A stretch of 64,000 bases of DNA from Gentiana macrophylla (GCA_026214975.1 JAOBSW010001195.1:248001-312000), one strand, 5' to 3'. Positions 11,218-24,620 are shown, numbered from the stretch's first letter. The notes: generated from the letters alone by a model not told the origin. A program made the numbers and translations.

Positions 11218-13049
11218 TGTAACGCCCCGCTCCTGGATACCGAGCCCTTATCCGAAAGAGAACGTTCGGCGCGTATAGCATTAATTAAATTTAATATTAT
11301 ACACAAGCCTCTACGTCGTCGTATCAAATAAAAGCAAACGAAAGCCTAAAAGACTCTGGTAAAATCATAAATGCTACTATGACTAGAAAGTAACCATTCT
11401 AAAGATGGAAAGAATTAACTTACAACAACGATCCTCTAAAGATTACAAAGTACGATGTCTTGAAAGTACCACTTGTCTACAAAGTTTAGAATTAATAGTA
11501 AAACAAAGAATCATCAAAAGTCTTCCTTGTAGTCCTCAACAAACTCATGGTCAGCCTGTTCGTCTTCTCACCCCACAATGCATACACAAGAAAATGCAAA
11601 TGAGGTAAGTACAATGTACTTAGTAAAAGTGAGAAGCTGATGAATAACTAAGTTCTACAATGAAAAGGTTCCTATTGGTTACATCATTACTCATGGACAC
11701 TGTGCATGATGAAATTTCCACCACGAGATATACTTGCCAACTTCGGTTATTAGCACTGATAGTCCCGGGATCTCCCAGGTATGCATATACGTTCGATGAA
11801 TTTCCTCCACTACTCTTCAGCCTTTTGAGCCAGTAGCATTGTTCACCTTTTATGAACGTATCACATCGCCGATATGAATTGGTGTCTAACCGAGAATAAA
11901 TGACATTTTAGCTTTTACTACCACATATGTAACTTTATTGTGTATTAACTAGCCACCTAAGTTGTTTCAGGTAAGCTCCCTAACATAAACTACTCTTTTA
12001 CTTAGACCACTAGATATGGACAAGGCCTAGCACATACACATACATTGATGAACTCTATTTCATCAAAGCACAAGCCCTTTCATGCCTTTCCGACGGTCCC
12101 GGACATCAACTCCCTTTAAGAGTACGTCCGGTGCCGGAACCAAACACATCAGAACTCAATCGGGGCTTGTTTATGTTTAATTAATGTTATTGAATAAAAA
12201 AATAGAAATTTAAAACTCAACACAAATATACCAAAACATAGCACAGCTCATTAATTACAACTTAGCATGAATTCTATCACCAAACAACACCAAAACTCAC
12301 CAAAACGCAACCTATCATTATAAAACTATAATTACTCATTAGGAAGAGCGTCTTACCTTAATTTCCAGCAAAAACGATCCAAAACCTTCAAGATATTGTT
12401 GGTCATCTAAGCCTTCCAATCGAAACCTAATTGATCAACAGGTAACCCTAAAAATCCTATCTTTCTTGAAAATCCCTAATTGAAAAAGTGTGCAAAACTG
12501 AATATTACCTGAATTAAATGCTGTAAACCTATTTTTAGAATGATCTACGCTCCAACATGATCGTTTTGACTACTCATGGCTGAAAAATAGAGCTACGGAT
12601 TAAAATATACGATTTTTTTAAGAAACGAACTCGACGATTAGGAAAAACTAGGGCTAAACTGAAAAGTTACAAAATTGAGGAAAGTTTGTGTGGAAACGTT
12701 CGTCTTCATGAGACGATGATTTTTGTCTTCTGCGGTCTGCCCAAATTCCTGACGGATTAGTCGCACGATTGAAGATTCCCTTCCTCCACTTCCAGCAAAT
12801 TCTGCGTCTGGTTTCTTCTATTTTGCGTCGCTTTTTTTTTCTTCAGAATTGCGTCATAAAATTATAAGAGAATTTTGGGGATTATTTTCCTTAAATAGCA
12901 TTTATTTAATTTCAGTAATTAAATAACTAAATCCCCTTTTAAAATAATTAAATCCTTTTTAATTACTTTAAATAGGATAAATAATAATTATGTCATAGTG
13001 AAATTACCCAATTACCTTTATACCCATTCTATAAATTCGGGATGTTACA
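11218..13049 (-). repeat. Tekay/Del-like gypsy 3' LTR, 1832 bp
   Basis: On the plus strand it runs TGTAACGCCCCGC to GGGATGTTACA; on the minus strand it starts TGTAACATCCCG, the usual start of Tekay/Del-type LTRs. A polypurine tract lies directly outside the end at 13050. A second, shorter copy is at 14285-15608. The host sequence to the left is copia-1 RNase H, with flank TATAA. No matching duplication exists on the right because that end is deleted. Confidence 0.82.
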
Positions 13050-14284
13050 TTCCTCCCCCAATAAGAGGATTTTCATCCTCAAAACTCGAACGTAACTGGG
13101 GTGTACTTGAACTTTGGACTTTGCAAAGCGTTTCGTCTTCTAACACTTACAGTCTTCTTCTTCTTTCATCTTCCCACTCTTTTACCTGTATTGAGCCAAC
13201 TTGGGGTTAAGACGATCCACTTCATTCTTCTTGTTGGCTTGCTAAATCACTCTGGTCTTGTATTATTTCATTGCTCCACTTCATCCTAGAAAACTGGCAT
13301 TCTACGTTTACTTTTGAGTAGGGCTTCAAAAGTGGCATCTGGATACTGGCGTGGTAACTAGTGTTGTAGGCAACTCTTCTATCTCTAACTCCACGAAAGG
13401 TCATCGGTGGTATTGTTCCAGCTTTCTGTACATCTTGGTTGCTGTAGGATGATTGCAACTGCTATCTTGTGGGTTCATTCATCATTTCGACACAAACTTG
13501 ATGTAGAACCGCAATGAGCCTAGCTAAAGCACTTCTGAGTCTCGTTGGGATGGAGAACATGCATTTGTCATACTTTCTCTGGATGATCTGATCCAATCCT
13601 TATGCCAATAAAGGTTAGCTTGGAAAAACAACCAGAGTTTGAAGGTGACAGGTTGAGCACCAGGAAGACTAAACCATTTAGAAATCAAAAGAGGGAAGAA
13701 TCTCAACATGAGGAGCTTTAGAGACAAAATGAGTACACCAAAACGTCTCTAAATAAAATAAACACTTGTCGAGAAGTGTCCAAGTTTGCAATAGTCAAAG
13801 AGAGGTTATTTCGAGATTTAGAAAAAAAGAAATTTCCCTCAAGGAATTGTAAGGGAATATCGAAAGTTTGAATAAGTAAGCGGTACACAAGATTTTTTTT
13901 AAGTGAAGAGGAAATGACACATAAGAATTGTCGGATAAAGTTTGATTTCAAAAAATTAATTCAAACCTTCAAAGGAAGTTTAAACGATCATTGACGATTC
14001 AAATCAAAGGTTCAAGTTTTCACTACTCGAGAGGAATAGTACACTGCCAAGAAATAAATGCTCGAGGTTATTCCTCATGAGGGAATGGAAAAGTTAAAAC
14101 AATAGGCATTCAACCGGTGTATCAAAATGGTAATAGAAATGCCAAAACAGAAGATGGGATGTCAAAAAGGTGTATATGGCGGTTGATGGCTCTAAATGGC
14201 CTAAAAGAGAGTTAAAATTGAAAAGGTACGAGGTGCATTAATCTGAATTGGAGAACAAAAGTTTAGGAATTCAAAAGTTGATTG
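13050..14284 (-). mobile_element. Internal remnant of the Tekay-like element, non-coding
   Basis: On the minus strand the region ends in TTGGGGGAGGAA, a polypurine tract, next to the 3' LTR, preceded by a GAGGATGAAAATCCTC palindrome. Only 1.2 kb of internal sequence is left, and I find no gag, RT or integrase motif in it. Short ORFs here (70-80 codons) have no recognisable domain. I do not see a clear primer binding site next to 14285. Confidence 0.7.
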
Positions 14285-15608
14285 GCTAACGCCCCGCTCC
14301 CGGATACCGAGCCCTTATCCGGAAGAGAACGTTCGGCGCGTATAGCATTAAATAAATTTAATATTATACGCAAGCCTCTATGTCGTCGTATCAAATAAAA
14401 GCAAACGAAAGCCCAAAAGACTCGGGTAAAATCATAAATGCTACTATGAATAGAAAGTAACTATTCTAAAGATGGAAAGAATTAACATACAACAACGAAT
14501 CTCCAAAGATTACAAAGTACGATGTCTTGAAAGTACCACTTGTCTACAAAGTCTAGAATTAAAAGTAAAAAAAAGCATCGTCGAAAGTCTTCCTTGTAGT
14601 CCTCAACAAACTCGTGGTCAGCCTGTTTGTCTTCTCACCCCACAATGCAAACACAAGAAAATGCAATAGAGGTAAGTACAACGTACTAAGTAAAAGTGAG
14701 AAGCAGATGAATAACTAAGTTCTACAATGAAAAGGTTCCTATTATTAATTATTAAGGTATCTTAATAAGACCGACTCGATCTAGGGTTCACTCCATTTCC
14801 ATCAACATGTCATGAATATTCGTTTCTATCTTATCTTATCTTGGTTACATCATTACTCAATGACAGTGTGCATGATGAAAATTCCACCACGAGATATACT
14901 TGCCAATTACGGTGATTAGCACCGATAGTCCCGGGATCTCCCCGGTATGCATATACATTCGATGAATTTCCTCCACTACTCTTCAGCCTTTTGAGCCAGT
15001 AGCGTTGTTCACCTTTTATGAACGTATCACATCGCCGATATTAATTGGTGTCTAACCGAGAATAAATGACATTTTAGCTTTTACTACCACGTATGTAACT
15101 TTATTGTGTATTAACTAGCCACCTAAGTGTTTTCAAGTAAGCTCCCTCACATACACTACTCTTTTACTTAGACCACTAGACATGGACAAGGCATAGCACA
15201 TACACAGACATTGATGAACTCAATTTCATCAAAGCACAAGCCCTTTCATGCCTTTCCGACGGTCCCAGACTTCAACTCCCTTTAAGAGTACTTCCGGGTC
15301 CGGAACCAAACGCATCAGAACTCAATCGGGGCTTGTTTATGTTTAATTAATGTTATTGAATCAAAAAAATAGAAATTTAAAACTCAACACAAATATACCA
15401 AAACATATCACATCTCATTAATTACAACTTAGCATGAATTCTATCAACAAACAACACCAAAACTCACCAAAACTCAACCTGTCATTATAAAACTATAATT
15501 ACTCAATAGGAAGAGCGTCTTACCTTAATTTCCAGCAAAAATGATCCAAAACCTTCAAGATACTGCTGATCATCTAAACCTTCAACTCGAAACCTAATTG
15601 ATCAACAA
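14285..15608 (-). repeat. Tekay-like 5' LTR, truncated
   Basis: It matches the LTR at 11218 from TAACGCCCCGC onward but stops after the point equal to about 12441, so roughly 600 bp of the LTR are missing. It has a private insert of about 90 bp (about 14742-14835). Right of 15608 the sequence changes to an unrelated ACTGA-rich stretch. The truncation and the missing end of copia-1 RNase H fit one deletion spanning both. Confidence 0.78.
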
Positions 15609-15976
15609 TCTCAAACTGACTAACTGAAACTGAAGAATTGACGGAACTGAAATTTCTAGAACAAACCTCAAGCATCAGTTTATCCAGTCAAAGAAAGTCA
15701 AATGATTGAAAGGATAAAACCGACAGCGGTTATATCGCATTTAATTACCGCCGTTTATGTCAGACACTGTTGCGTGTACACCCCCGCTTTTGTCAGAACA
15801 GTACATGCATCGGTTACACAAAGCATCATGGAATTTGAAAAGTTGGTACAAAATCCTCAGAATATCGTGCATCAGTCCACGAACCGTCAGTACACCCACT
15901 ATATTGTTGTGAATGAAATGTGAAAGGGTGTGCTCTAAAAACCATCGTTGCTTGTCCTTTCGTGCAAGTGGGAGAT
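15609..15976 (+). other. Unassigned remnant ending in a polypurine tract
   Basis: The first 100 bases are rich in ACTGAA-type words like those in the copia-1 LTR and may be copia-1 sequence. The last 16 bases (GCAAGTGGGAGAT at 15964-15976) are a typical copia polypurine tract directly before the LTR at 15977. A 73-codon ORF lies in between (15702-15923); I do not recognise it and would not call it a gene. Confidence 0.45.
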
Positions 15977-17620
15977 TGTTAGGTGTGGTGCCTTAAAGAC
16001 AATTTGTGTAATTGTTTTTAGATAATGAATGACAGAATTTATCTCAATACTTGCTTTCTACTTGTAAGTAATACACTGCTGCAAACCCTAAGTATATCAG
16101 TATGTAACCACTTAACTCAATGTATGGTTTACACGTGAGGATTGAGTTAGTGGTGATATACTTAAACTGTTAGTCCGTGGTGAACTTAATCGGAGTTTTG
16201 GGTCTCATGATTTAAACACCAGTAATGCGCCCAGAACACCTTAGGGTGTGATAGTCTTATCTAGACTGTCGGTAGAGGGTACCTATTGGGGCATTTATAT
16301 ATGATGGCATTCATATAGGACTGGACCGATTTAATCTATATTTCTTGATATAATTCCGTAATCAAGCAAATCTTATTAAATCATTAGATGATCATTTATG
16401 GATTGACCTTAATCTGAAGTGATCCTGTGGTCTTTGCTTGTCTCGGGGTAGTGTTTGATATGTTAGTTACGGATCACTTTGATATGTGATCCAAGTCACT
16501 TCTCGTTGGCACTATTCCCTGATGAGTGAGTAGTTCTGGTTTTCATAGACATGTAATCCATTCCTTCCTACGGGAAGTAGAGAGACAGTCCCCTTATTTG
16601 TTAGCCCTAAGAAAATGATAGATCGGCCGAGTTCATATTTAGACTAATTAGCTACTAGTCAGATATGTGAACTAATTGATCACTAGGGGGCTAATGGTAA
16701 ATAATGATAAGATATTCTGAGTCGGGTTTACGGAGACTTCCCACTCAGAATGGGCACTCTATGGAGGGTTAGTCCGTATGTAGTGATTAATTATATCAAT
16801 GGATGCTTATTTACTCGATGGGTTGAGTGTAAGTATATATCTATAATTGGTAGAGTTCATTTTCAGGTTTATGGTGGTGTATTCCCAGAATTAATAATTT
16901 AAGTAGAATATTCTGTTCGATGAATATTTTACTTAATTATTGGAGCTACTGGTTATAGGTCCATGGTCCCCAACGTGGCTCCTATAATACGAGTTTTCTT
17001 GTAATTGGGCGTCAGTGATGATTAATTGGCTGGGCTAATTAATTGATATGCGAAATATTATTTAGTTAGGCTAAATAATAGAATACACATAAAAGACATT
17101 TTCTGTGGACCTGGGGTGGTGTGTGTGGCGCCAGTATGAGGGTTTCCTCCTTCGAATAGGTTTTCCGGGATGATGTCATACTACGCAGTAATTAATTATT
17201 TATCCGTTATTTAATTAATTTCAAATATATTAGATTGATCATTAATTGATTCTAGAATATCCTAGGATTTTCTAATATGGTTAGGAAAATATAATTTTAA
17301 TTATCTAATTAAATTATATTTTTCCTTGGAGGTCAAGGGTTTTTCTTCTACAAAAAGAGATCTCTCCCGAACCTCACATACACACAATCCACGAAATTTA
17401 TACATAAAAAAGGCTAAGGAGTTCAATCCTTAGCATTCCCCGGTTGAAGAAAAACTTCGGTTTTTTTTCTTGGTTGCATGTCAAGGAGGTTATGATTCCA
17501 AGGATCGGTGTCCACCAACCGCCGTTTAGATCCTTTGTTTATGATATGTAGTTCATAGATCGTGATCCATCCGTTGCGAAAAGATCTACTTTATTTAGAT
17601 GTGAGCTCCTACATCCTTCA
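15977..17620 (+). repeat. Element B LTR, 1644 bp
   Basis: Starts TGTTAGGTGTGG and ends CTACATCCTTCA. It is unusual in having a polypurine tract directly on its left and a primer binding site directly on its right, so it could serve as a 3' LTR for lost sequence to the left and a 5' LTR for the sequence to the right. The last 97 bp recur at 25126. Confidence 0.78.
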
Positions 17621-17622
17621 TG

Positions 17623-17633
17623 TGGTATCAGAG
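17623..17633 (+). other. Primer binding site for tRNA-iMet, element B
   Basis: TGGTATCAGAG, the usual plant copia primer site, starts two bases after the LTR end CCTTCA. Confidence 0.85.
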
Positions 17634-17921
17634 AGAGGTTCCACGATTTATGAATTATAGTCATAGATAAACGATTTAAAAAGAGTGGAATTGCATGTAG
17701 ATTTATTTTTTTTCTATATGCGTATTTTTTGTTGTGATTGGTTGTTATGGTTGAAGAGATGGATGGGGTTGGTACTGTTTAACGGTTAGATCTATTCTAA
17801 ACTCATATAAATTCGTTTATATGAGTATAGGAAATTATGTAATTTATTTGTTGTTGTAATTTTAGTTTCCTAGAAGTAGATCTGTTTTGGTGCTGTTCGT
17901 TTTTTTATATTTATTCCTGGA

Positions 17922-18400
17922 GATTGAACCATTGAAACGACAATCCCTCCAGTCAGAATGAAGAATAAAAGTTGAAGAACAAGCCCTCAAAATTTCATAT
18001 CGATCGGAGTCCATCTCGATGTCCAATCGTTGCAATAAAGTTGCTGCTGTGTCATAAAAGCACAGGAGCCCCAGCTGTTAGTTCGTTGAATTTCTGGAAG
18101 AGATTGGACCGTTGAAATGAAGATCCGACCATTTAGATTGACTACCATGGAATTATGAACAAGCTCAAAAAATTTCGGGATTGGGTTTTTGTCTCGATGT
18201 CCGATCGGCTCCGGAAAGACACTGCTACGCAGCAGTCATTAACAATTGCAGCAGTTGGATCGGCGTCTTGCTAGGATCAATTGGGCAGTCAAAACTCGGA
18301 TCCAACCGTCCATATTGAATTAGGAGTAGTGAAGAACAGGTCAATAGAGTTTCGTTACGATCAAAGTTCGTTTGGATGTCCGAACATCGATAAAACGGAT
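17922..18400 (+). repeat. Three degenerate tandem repeats in the element B leader
   Basis: Units of roughly 150-190 bp begin near 17922, 18097 and 18270. Shared words, in order, are a GGAGATTGAACC-like start, AAGAACAAG/GAACAGG, AATTTC/GTTTCG and TCTCGATGTCCGATCG-like ends. The units are well diverged. No coding role is seen. Confidence 0.6.
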
Positions 18401-18436
18401 CAGCAGCAGATTAGAAAATAGTAAACCCTAGTTAGG

Positions 18437-18987
18437 GTTTGTTTATTTTTCTGTTTAATAGGTTAGATACGGGGGTACCAACGATCCATCTCGGTTTTTT
18501 ATTTTCCGAACTAATATGTATGCTTAGGGTGTATGTGTAGAACCGGAAAATTGCCATGACATGCATCATATCATGAATTCCACTCCATATGCATATACTT
18601 GTAGAAATTAATTCGAGGATTAGTTAGGCAGATATACAACTCGCGAATAGTTTTAATTAATTGTAAGGAAATTAATTAAAAACTAATTTGGGAAACCGAG
18701 GATTCCGGGTTTTGTCAATCGTCAAGGTTGGGTGATGTCTTCTCGGTGAATTCCACCCTGTGAAAGCATAGGGAGTAAAATCCCAAAACCTCGACGAGAT
18801 TACGTTTTTTTTGTCCATAGTGTCTACGTGAAAGTTTGATGTTAAGGGATTTGATTATTATGGGCGAATATGGTTCGAAAATGGTCAAACCAGGGTTGGG
18901 TGGTCAACTGAGCTACGGCTCGATCGACTTAACCCTCCACGTGTGGCGTTTGTATGGGGGTCTGGCTAGGTTGAGCTAACCGATGAG
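18437..18987 (+). repeat. 551-bp direct duplicate, left copy
   Basis: Matches 23292-23842 with only scattered differences. The right copy continues into element B sequence at 23843, while this copy ends at ACCGATGAG and is joined to CACTA-1 sequence. See the finding on CACTA-1. Confidence 0.9.
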
Positions 18988-21900
18988 AAATCTCCTCATT
19001 AATTGTCCATTTCTCCTCATTAAAGTTATTTAATGAGGAGATCTCGATCCTCATTGCCGTCTCCGCCGCTAAAGATATATAATGAGGAGAATTGGAACTC
19101 CTCATTGGCTATATCATACATTTAATGAGGATATATTCTACTCATTAAAATTATTTTTAAAGACGACATAACTCCTCATTAAAAGACCATTTTCTCCTCA
19201 TCAAATCATTAAACATTAACAATACATCTCCTCATTAAAAGACCATTTGCTCCTCATTAAATTATGAAACATTAATAATGCATCTCCTCATTAAATGACC
19301 ATTTGCTCCACATTAAATCATGAAATATTAATAATAATTACAAGCCCAAAACTACATTAAATAAAGCAAGCCAATATAAGTTTTATCTTGATGAAATACA
19401 TCAATGATTCAATATATACAATGATAGATTATTCCCCAAAAGATAAGTTACACATAAATGTAAATTTAAAGATTTTCTAATATATATAACATCCCTAAAA
19501 GAAACACGTTGCTTTCCAGAATGTGCTTACGTACTACAGTAATTGGCTGATGGAAAGTGCTTGTTTATACATCTTTGATTGCTGGATTATTGTCCCAGAA
19601 CACTCCTTTTCAAACGATGCAGTATTACTCCTCTCAATTGATATATACCGTTCCACCATATCCAACTTAGCTGGACAACAAAATCTTGTCATTATTTGAT
19701 CTAAAATACTTGAATTTCTTGAGAAGGCATAAGGGAATATAAAAGAACTCAGCACTTAACCAAATCAAAATGGAAACAAAACCACAATACACCACAAATT
19801 ACTCACAACTTTTTATCACATAAAGCACATCTAAGATACAAATAAATTTTCTTCAAGTTGATGTCCACTTTCTTGCTCGTTGAGTTCTATAAATCAATTA
19901 TCTTCTTGTTCAAAAAAATTGCAAAATAGGGACAATGAAAAGTAGACTTGATTGCACACTATAAAATTGAATAGACAAAGAATTCCTTAAGAGACATATT
20001 TATCATCATCAACATATAGATTATTATCCAAGAGAGAATATTAAGAGCACAGGGTGCTAGGCCAAGAATTGAACGATCAAATCAGAAAGTTAACAATGCA
20101 CAAAAACACCCCTACATCTAGCAATGGACCTTTAAAATAAAAACAAACACAGGGAGTATATAGTTAGAAAACAGCAGGTTATTAAAAGGGGAGGAAAAAT
20201 TAACTCGTGGCCTCACATGAAGCAGATGATTACTTAATGTTTATACACACCAACTATGGAAAGAAGTTAATAATAGAATTTTATAATTGTGAACAAAATT
20301 GTGGTATTACCAAAATAATAGTATCATTAGGGATTACCAATTCCAGAGATTATCACTTAGTTGAAGGTAAATACTACAGCCATCACTGTTCACATCAACA
20401 TATGGGGTTGAAAATGCATGACCTGCATAGATCATCAGCTTCACGGTTCTTAGTCAAATAAATGTGCAAAACTAACAATTCATAATTTAGAAATAAAGAT
20501 ATATTTTATTTGGTAATTTTGATTTCAGTTTTGAAAATAATAAAAGAGTCAAACTTGCAAAACATAAGAAAAGATAGAAAAAACAATCAAGAACAAATGC
20601 AAAACTATAACTGCAATGTATGATTAAATGAATACAATATACCTTTGTTTTGTCAGACGTCATGCTCATTAGAGCTGATAGACTATAATAACATCCATCG
20701 GAACCAAAAGCCTTTACATCTACACGTTGCTAGAGAAAAATTAAACACATGAGCATTATCAAGAATATATAATAAAAAAAGGAAAGTTGATCTTTAACTA
20801 TCCGAAGACCTCATTAAAACTTCCTGTTTTACCTTTTTTCCATTTCTACTAGAGATGTCCCACCATTAAAATTTGGAGAATTTTCTAGGATCATCTCTTC
20901 GTTTATATTCGTAATCTACCTTGATTTCATGAGTGGCAAATTTGTCTGTTGGAGGTGCTTTGTCAGAATACTTCTTTAAGGTAGGAAATTTTTCCTCAGA
21001 TGTTTTTTTGTAGACCCACACCTAAGAGATAAGGGAGAACAAGTAGCGTAAATCCATAATTCATCAGCATAAAATATAGGATACCGTAAACTATACAAGA
21101 GAAAGAGAAACTAGAGGATAACATCGAAACATGAGAATAAGTATTATTCATCCTACTCCAAAGAAATCCGGACTAATATGTTTACAAAAAATATCAAAAC
21201 AGCTTATTCCCTAAGACAAGTAAAGATCAAAACACTTATTAATCAATATATTATAAACTATATTTTAGTGAACTGTGCAAAATCAAACAACTTTTGATCA
21301 AAATCAAATGATCAAGATGCTGATGCAAAACCTATTAAGCAGATTCAAATTATCAAGATATAAGTAGATAAATTAGCAGATGATTTAACCAAAAGATAAG
21401 ACAAGGTGCTGCAAATTAATTCAAATGGATACAGGTTCAAATTACTTCACCAAAAAGTATATAAACTAAATTTGCAAACTGATGATCAAGGAGCTAGATA
21501 ATAACAGCAAACTTAGTCATCAAAAGAAAATTAATTACAAACAAGTTTAGATCAATAAAATACAGATCAGCAGGTTGCCAAAAATTCAGTTCCAAATATA
21601 CATCAGTACTGCAAATAAAAATACAAGGTTGTTTCAGATGCAGCAGCACAACAATAGAGTATGAAACAGATTGCAAAGCTATTCAAGCAGTTTAAACGGT
21701 TGTAACAGATTCAGCAAACTAATTGAGATACAAATTCAGAGCTGATATATGTAATTTAAACAAGAAGTTCAAGTACAGATTACAACTTTTTTTAGCCTTA
21801 TCAAGGTACTGATACAAAAGGGATCAAAATAGAGAATATTCAAGTAGAGTACATCAGATTACAAGAAGAAATACACAGCTCTTCACCACTACAAAGCTGA

Positions 21901-23291
21901 AACACAGAATCAAAAACTAATTCAACAGAGTTCAGGATTCAAAAGGATTCAGCCAAGCTTTATGAACAGCAGCAGGTACAGGACTATAGCATATGAAACA
22001 CCAACTCGGTTTAAAAGTGCCTAACACTACAGATATCAACTATAGCAGGTTCAAACTCAGGCCAGCACCAATACTTGGATCAGCAGCACAGATTCAGCAA
22101 ATAGACAAGGGCTCAAAGATCATAAATTCAGTCCACAAAACAGACAGCTGATATAGATCAAACATATTATAACAATTCTACAGGCTACAGCAAGATAATC
22201 ACTTTAGCAAGTTTATCAAGGTTCAGCCATATGGAGTCTTCTTAAGGCAGAGTCGCAGGGCAGCACAGATTTGACTATTGCAGCAAATTTTAGTAAGATG
22301 AGATGTAGCATGTTTAGCACAGCAACGGGCAGAAATTCAGTTTATATAGAAGTCCATCAGCAACACAAGAAGCAAGAGAATCAACAACACAATGGGTATC
22401 AAAACTTTAGCAACTAGAGTGACAATAGCATCAACCATATCAACATTAAAAACTACAGTATTCATTTTCGTCAAATTCTGAATTGCAGGGAGGAGCTTAC
22501 CAGAATTTAGCCTCATAGAATCCATAGAACTGGTGTTAGAAGCTACCTAGCGCAAACCAGCAACATTGAAAGGCATATTCTGCAAATCGATTGAAGAACC
22601 AACCTCCATTGTTGGTGAAATCGTAATCTGAGCTGATGGGGCCAACTTCTCAGCTACAGGAACATCTTTATCAAGGAGATCCAAAACACCAGGTTGCTCA
22701 TCCGAAGAAGCAAGAGGAACATAATTGATGGGTAAATTAAACATCAAACCGTTATGAAGAAACCCATTGAAAAGATAAGTGGCAAAGATTGGAATATGGA
22801 AACGTCGAAGAGTGAAAAACATAAGTGGCAGTGGGTGGTAGAGAACGAAGGTTTAGGGTTATTGGATTAAAAGGAGGAGAGCAGCGAAGATCAAACCGCC
22901 GATGTTGACAACAGAGATTCGAAGACGGCAGCAGCGACGAGCGAAGAAGATTGGCACCGACGAACGAAGAAGATGAGCGCCGCCGGAGGGTGAAAGCAGG
23001 ATGAAGGGTTTGGGCAATAATGTGGATTGGTTTTGTATTTTTAGAGGATATATGTTAATTTCTTTAATTTAATTAAAATTTCAGGTACATATGTTAATTA
23101 TTTAATTTAATTAAAATTTCTATAATGAGAAGAAATTTATTAACATATCAGTAATGAGGAGCAACATGATCAATAATAAGGAGAATTAACATTTGGTCAT
23201 CAAACGTCAAAAGAATTTAAATCTCCTCATTATTACTACCGTTTAATGACTAAATTTCGTCTCCTCATTAAATACCATATTTCTTGTAGTG
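18988..23291 (-). mobile_element. CACTA-1: non-autonomous CACTA transposon lacking one terminus
   Basis: The right end reads TTTCTTGTAGTG at 23280-23291, the inverted form of CACTACAAGAAA, the CACTA/EnSpm terminal motif. Both ends are filled with sub-terminal repeats of CTCCTCATTA in both orientations (about 18990-19320 and 23120-23275), where transposase would bind. The left terminal motif is missing: the sequence starts directly in sub-terminal repeats at 18988. No transposase is recognisable in the 4.3 kb. The interior is AT-rich and partly repetitive, with a possible captured exon on the minus strand (22550-22822). Strand is given by that candidate and is otherwise arbitrary. Confidence 0.82.
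22550..22822 (-). other. Possible captured exon inside CACTA-1, unrecognised
   Basis: A 91-codon frame on the minus strand starts MFFTLRRFHIPIFATYLF and ends in a stop at 22550. Upstream (22823-23000) is a GC-richer stretch resembling a plant 5' untranslated leader with CT-rich and CGGCGGCG words. A second short frame at 22525-22340 follows it. I do not recognise the protein. Base composition sets it apart from the AT-rich surroundings, which is what a captured gene fragment would look like, but it may be chance. Confidence 0.3.
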
Positions 23292-23842
23292 GTTTGTTTA
23301 TTTTTCTGTTTAATAGGTTAGATACGGGGGTACCAACGATCTATCTCGGTTTTTTATTTTCCGAACTAATATGTATGCTTAGGGTGTATGTGTAGAACCG
23401 GAAAATTGCCATGACATGCATCTTATCATGAATTCCACTCCATATGCATATACTTGTAGAAATTAATTCGAGGAATTAGTTAGGCAGATATACAACTCGC
23501 GAATAGTTTTAATTAATTGTAAGGAAATTAATTAAAAACTAATTTGGGAAACCGAGGATTCCGGGTTTTGTCAATCGTCAAGGTTGGGTGATGTCTTCTC
23601 GGTGAATTCCACCCTGTGAAAGCATAGGGAGTAAAATCCCGAAACCTCGACAAGATTACGTTTTTTTGTCCATAGTGTCTACGTGAAAGTTTGATGTTAT
23701 GGGATTGGATTATTATGGGTGAATATGGTTCGAAAATGGTCAAACCAGGGTTGGGTGGTCAACTGAGCTACGGCTCGATCGACTTAACCCTCCACGTGTG
23801 GCGTTTGTATGGGGGTCTGGCTAGGTTGAGCTAACCGATGAG
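23292..23842 (+). repeat. 551-bp direct duplicate, right copy
   Basis: Second copy of 18437-18987, starting directly after the CACTA-1 terminus. It runs on without a break into element B sequence, so this is likely the original position. Confidence 0.9.
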
Positions 23843-24529
23843 TAACTACGGCTCAACGGGGCTCCCCTAGCCCTGATCTGTCCGACGACCACATATGATC
23901 CAACGAATAGGACGGGTGGGCTAGCCCATATAACCGACATCATTTGGGCCCATGATTTATTGTTCCTTAAAGATACATCAAGTCCAAAAAATGTAATCAG
24001 TAAACCCACCACTTTTTCAAAATATTGAGTAGGAGCGGGAAAGGCGACAGCCGACCCCACGGCTCTACTGTTGACACAAGCAACATGAGAGAATGGTGAC
24101 GCCTTGTGCTGGCTTTGGACCGGCCTCCCTAAGGAAGGCCTTCACCGCTATCGAAATTCAAGGCATGGTCTCTGAAAGGATAGGATTTTGGGTACTCATC
24201 GGATCACTGACCGACCCTAAGTCGGCATACTCGCGGCCTACCTAAAAATCTGAAATAGTATGTCACACTTATTATGAGTATTTTTGGTAATACATTGGAT
24301 GAAAAAGAAAGGTAATCGGGGATTAAAAATTGGATGTTCGATTCCATTTTAATCATCAAGAGAGAATGATCTCAATTTAGTCGTCACCTCTTTGACCTAC
24401 CTTAAGGCGGCACTGAGGTGTGAGACTAGACCCATGGAACGGTAGGATAGACTATACATTTAGTTTATAGTTCATAATATTAATTAGTAGTGTATGATTT
24501 GGACTTATTTTACATCAATTTTATTTTAC

Positions 24530-24620
<91 letters not shown>

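Noticed and set aside
15702..15923. A 73-codon frame upstream of the element B polypurine tract.
   Set aside because: No motif, no matching frame elsewhere in the window, and its length is ordinary for chance.
19534..19755. A 73-codon minus-strand frame in CACTA-1 as a captured exon.
   Set aside because: No recognisable motif or splice context; kept only as part of the unassigned interior.
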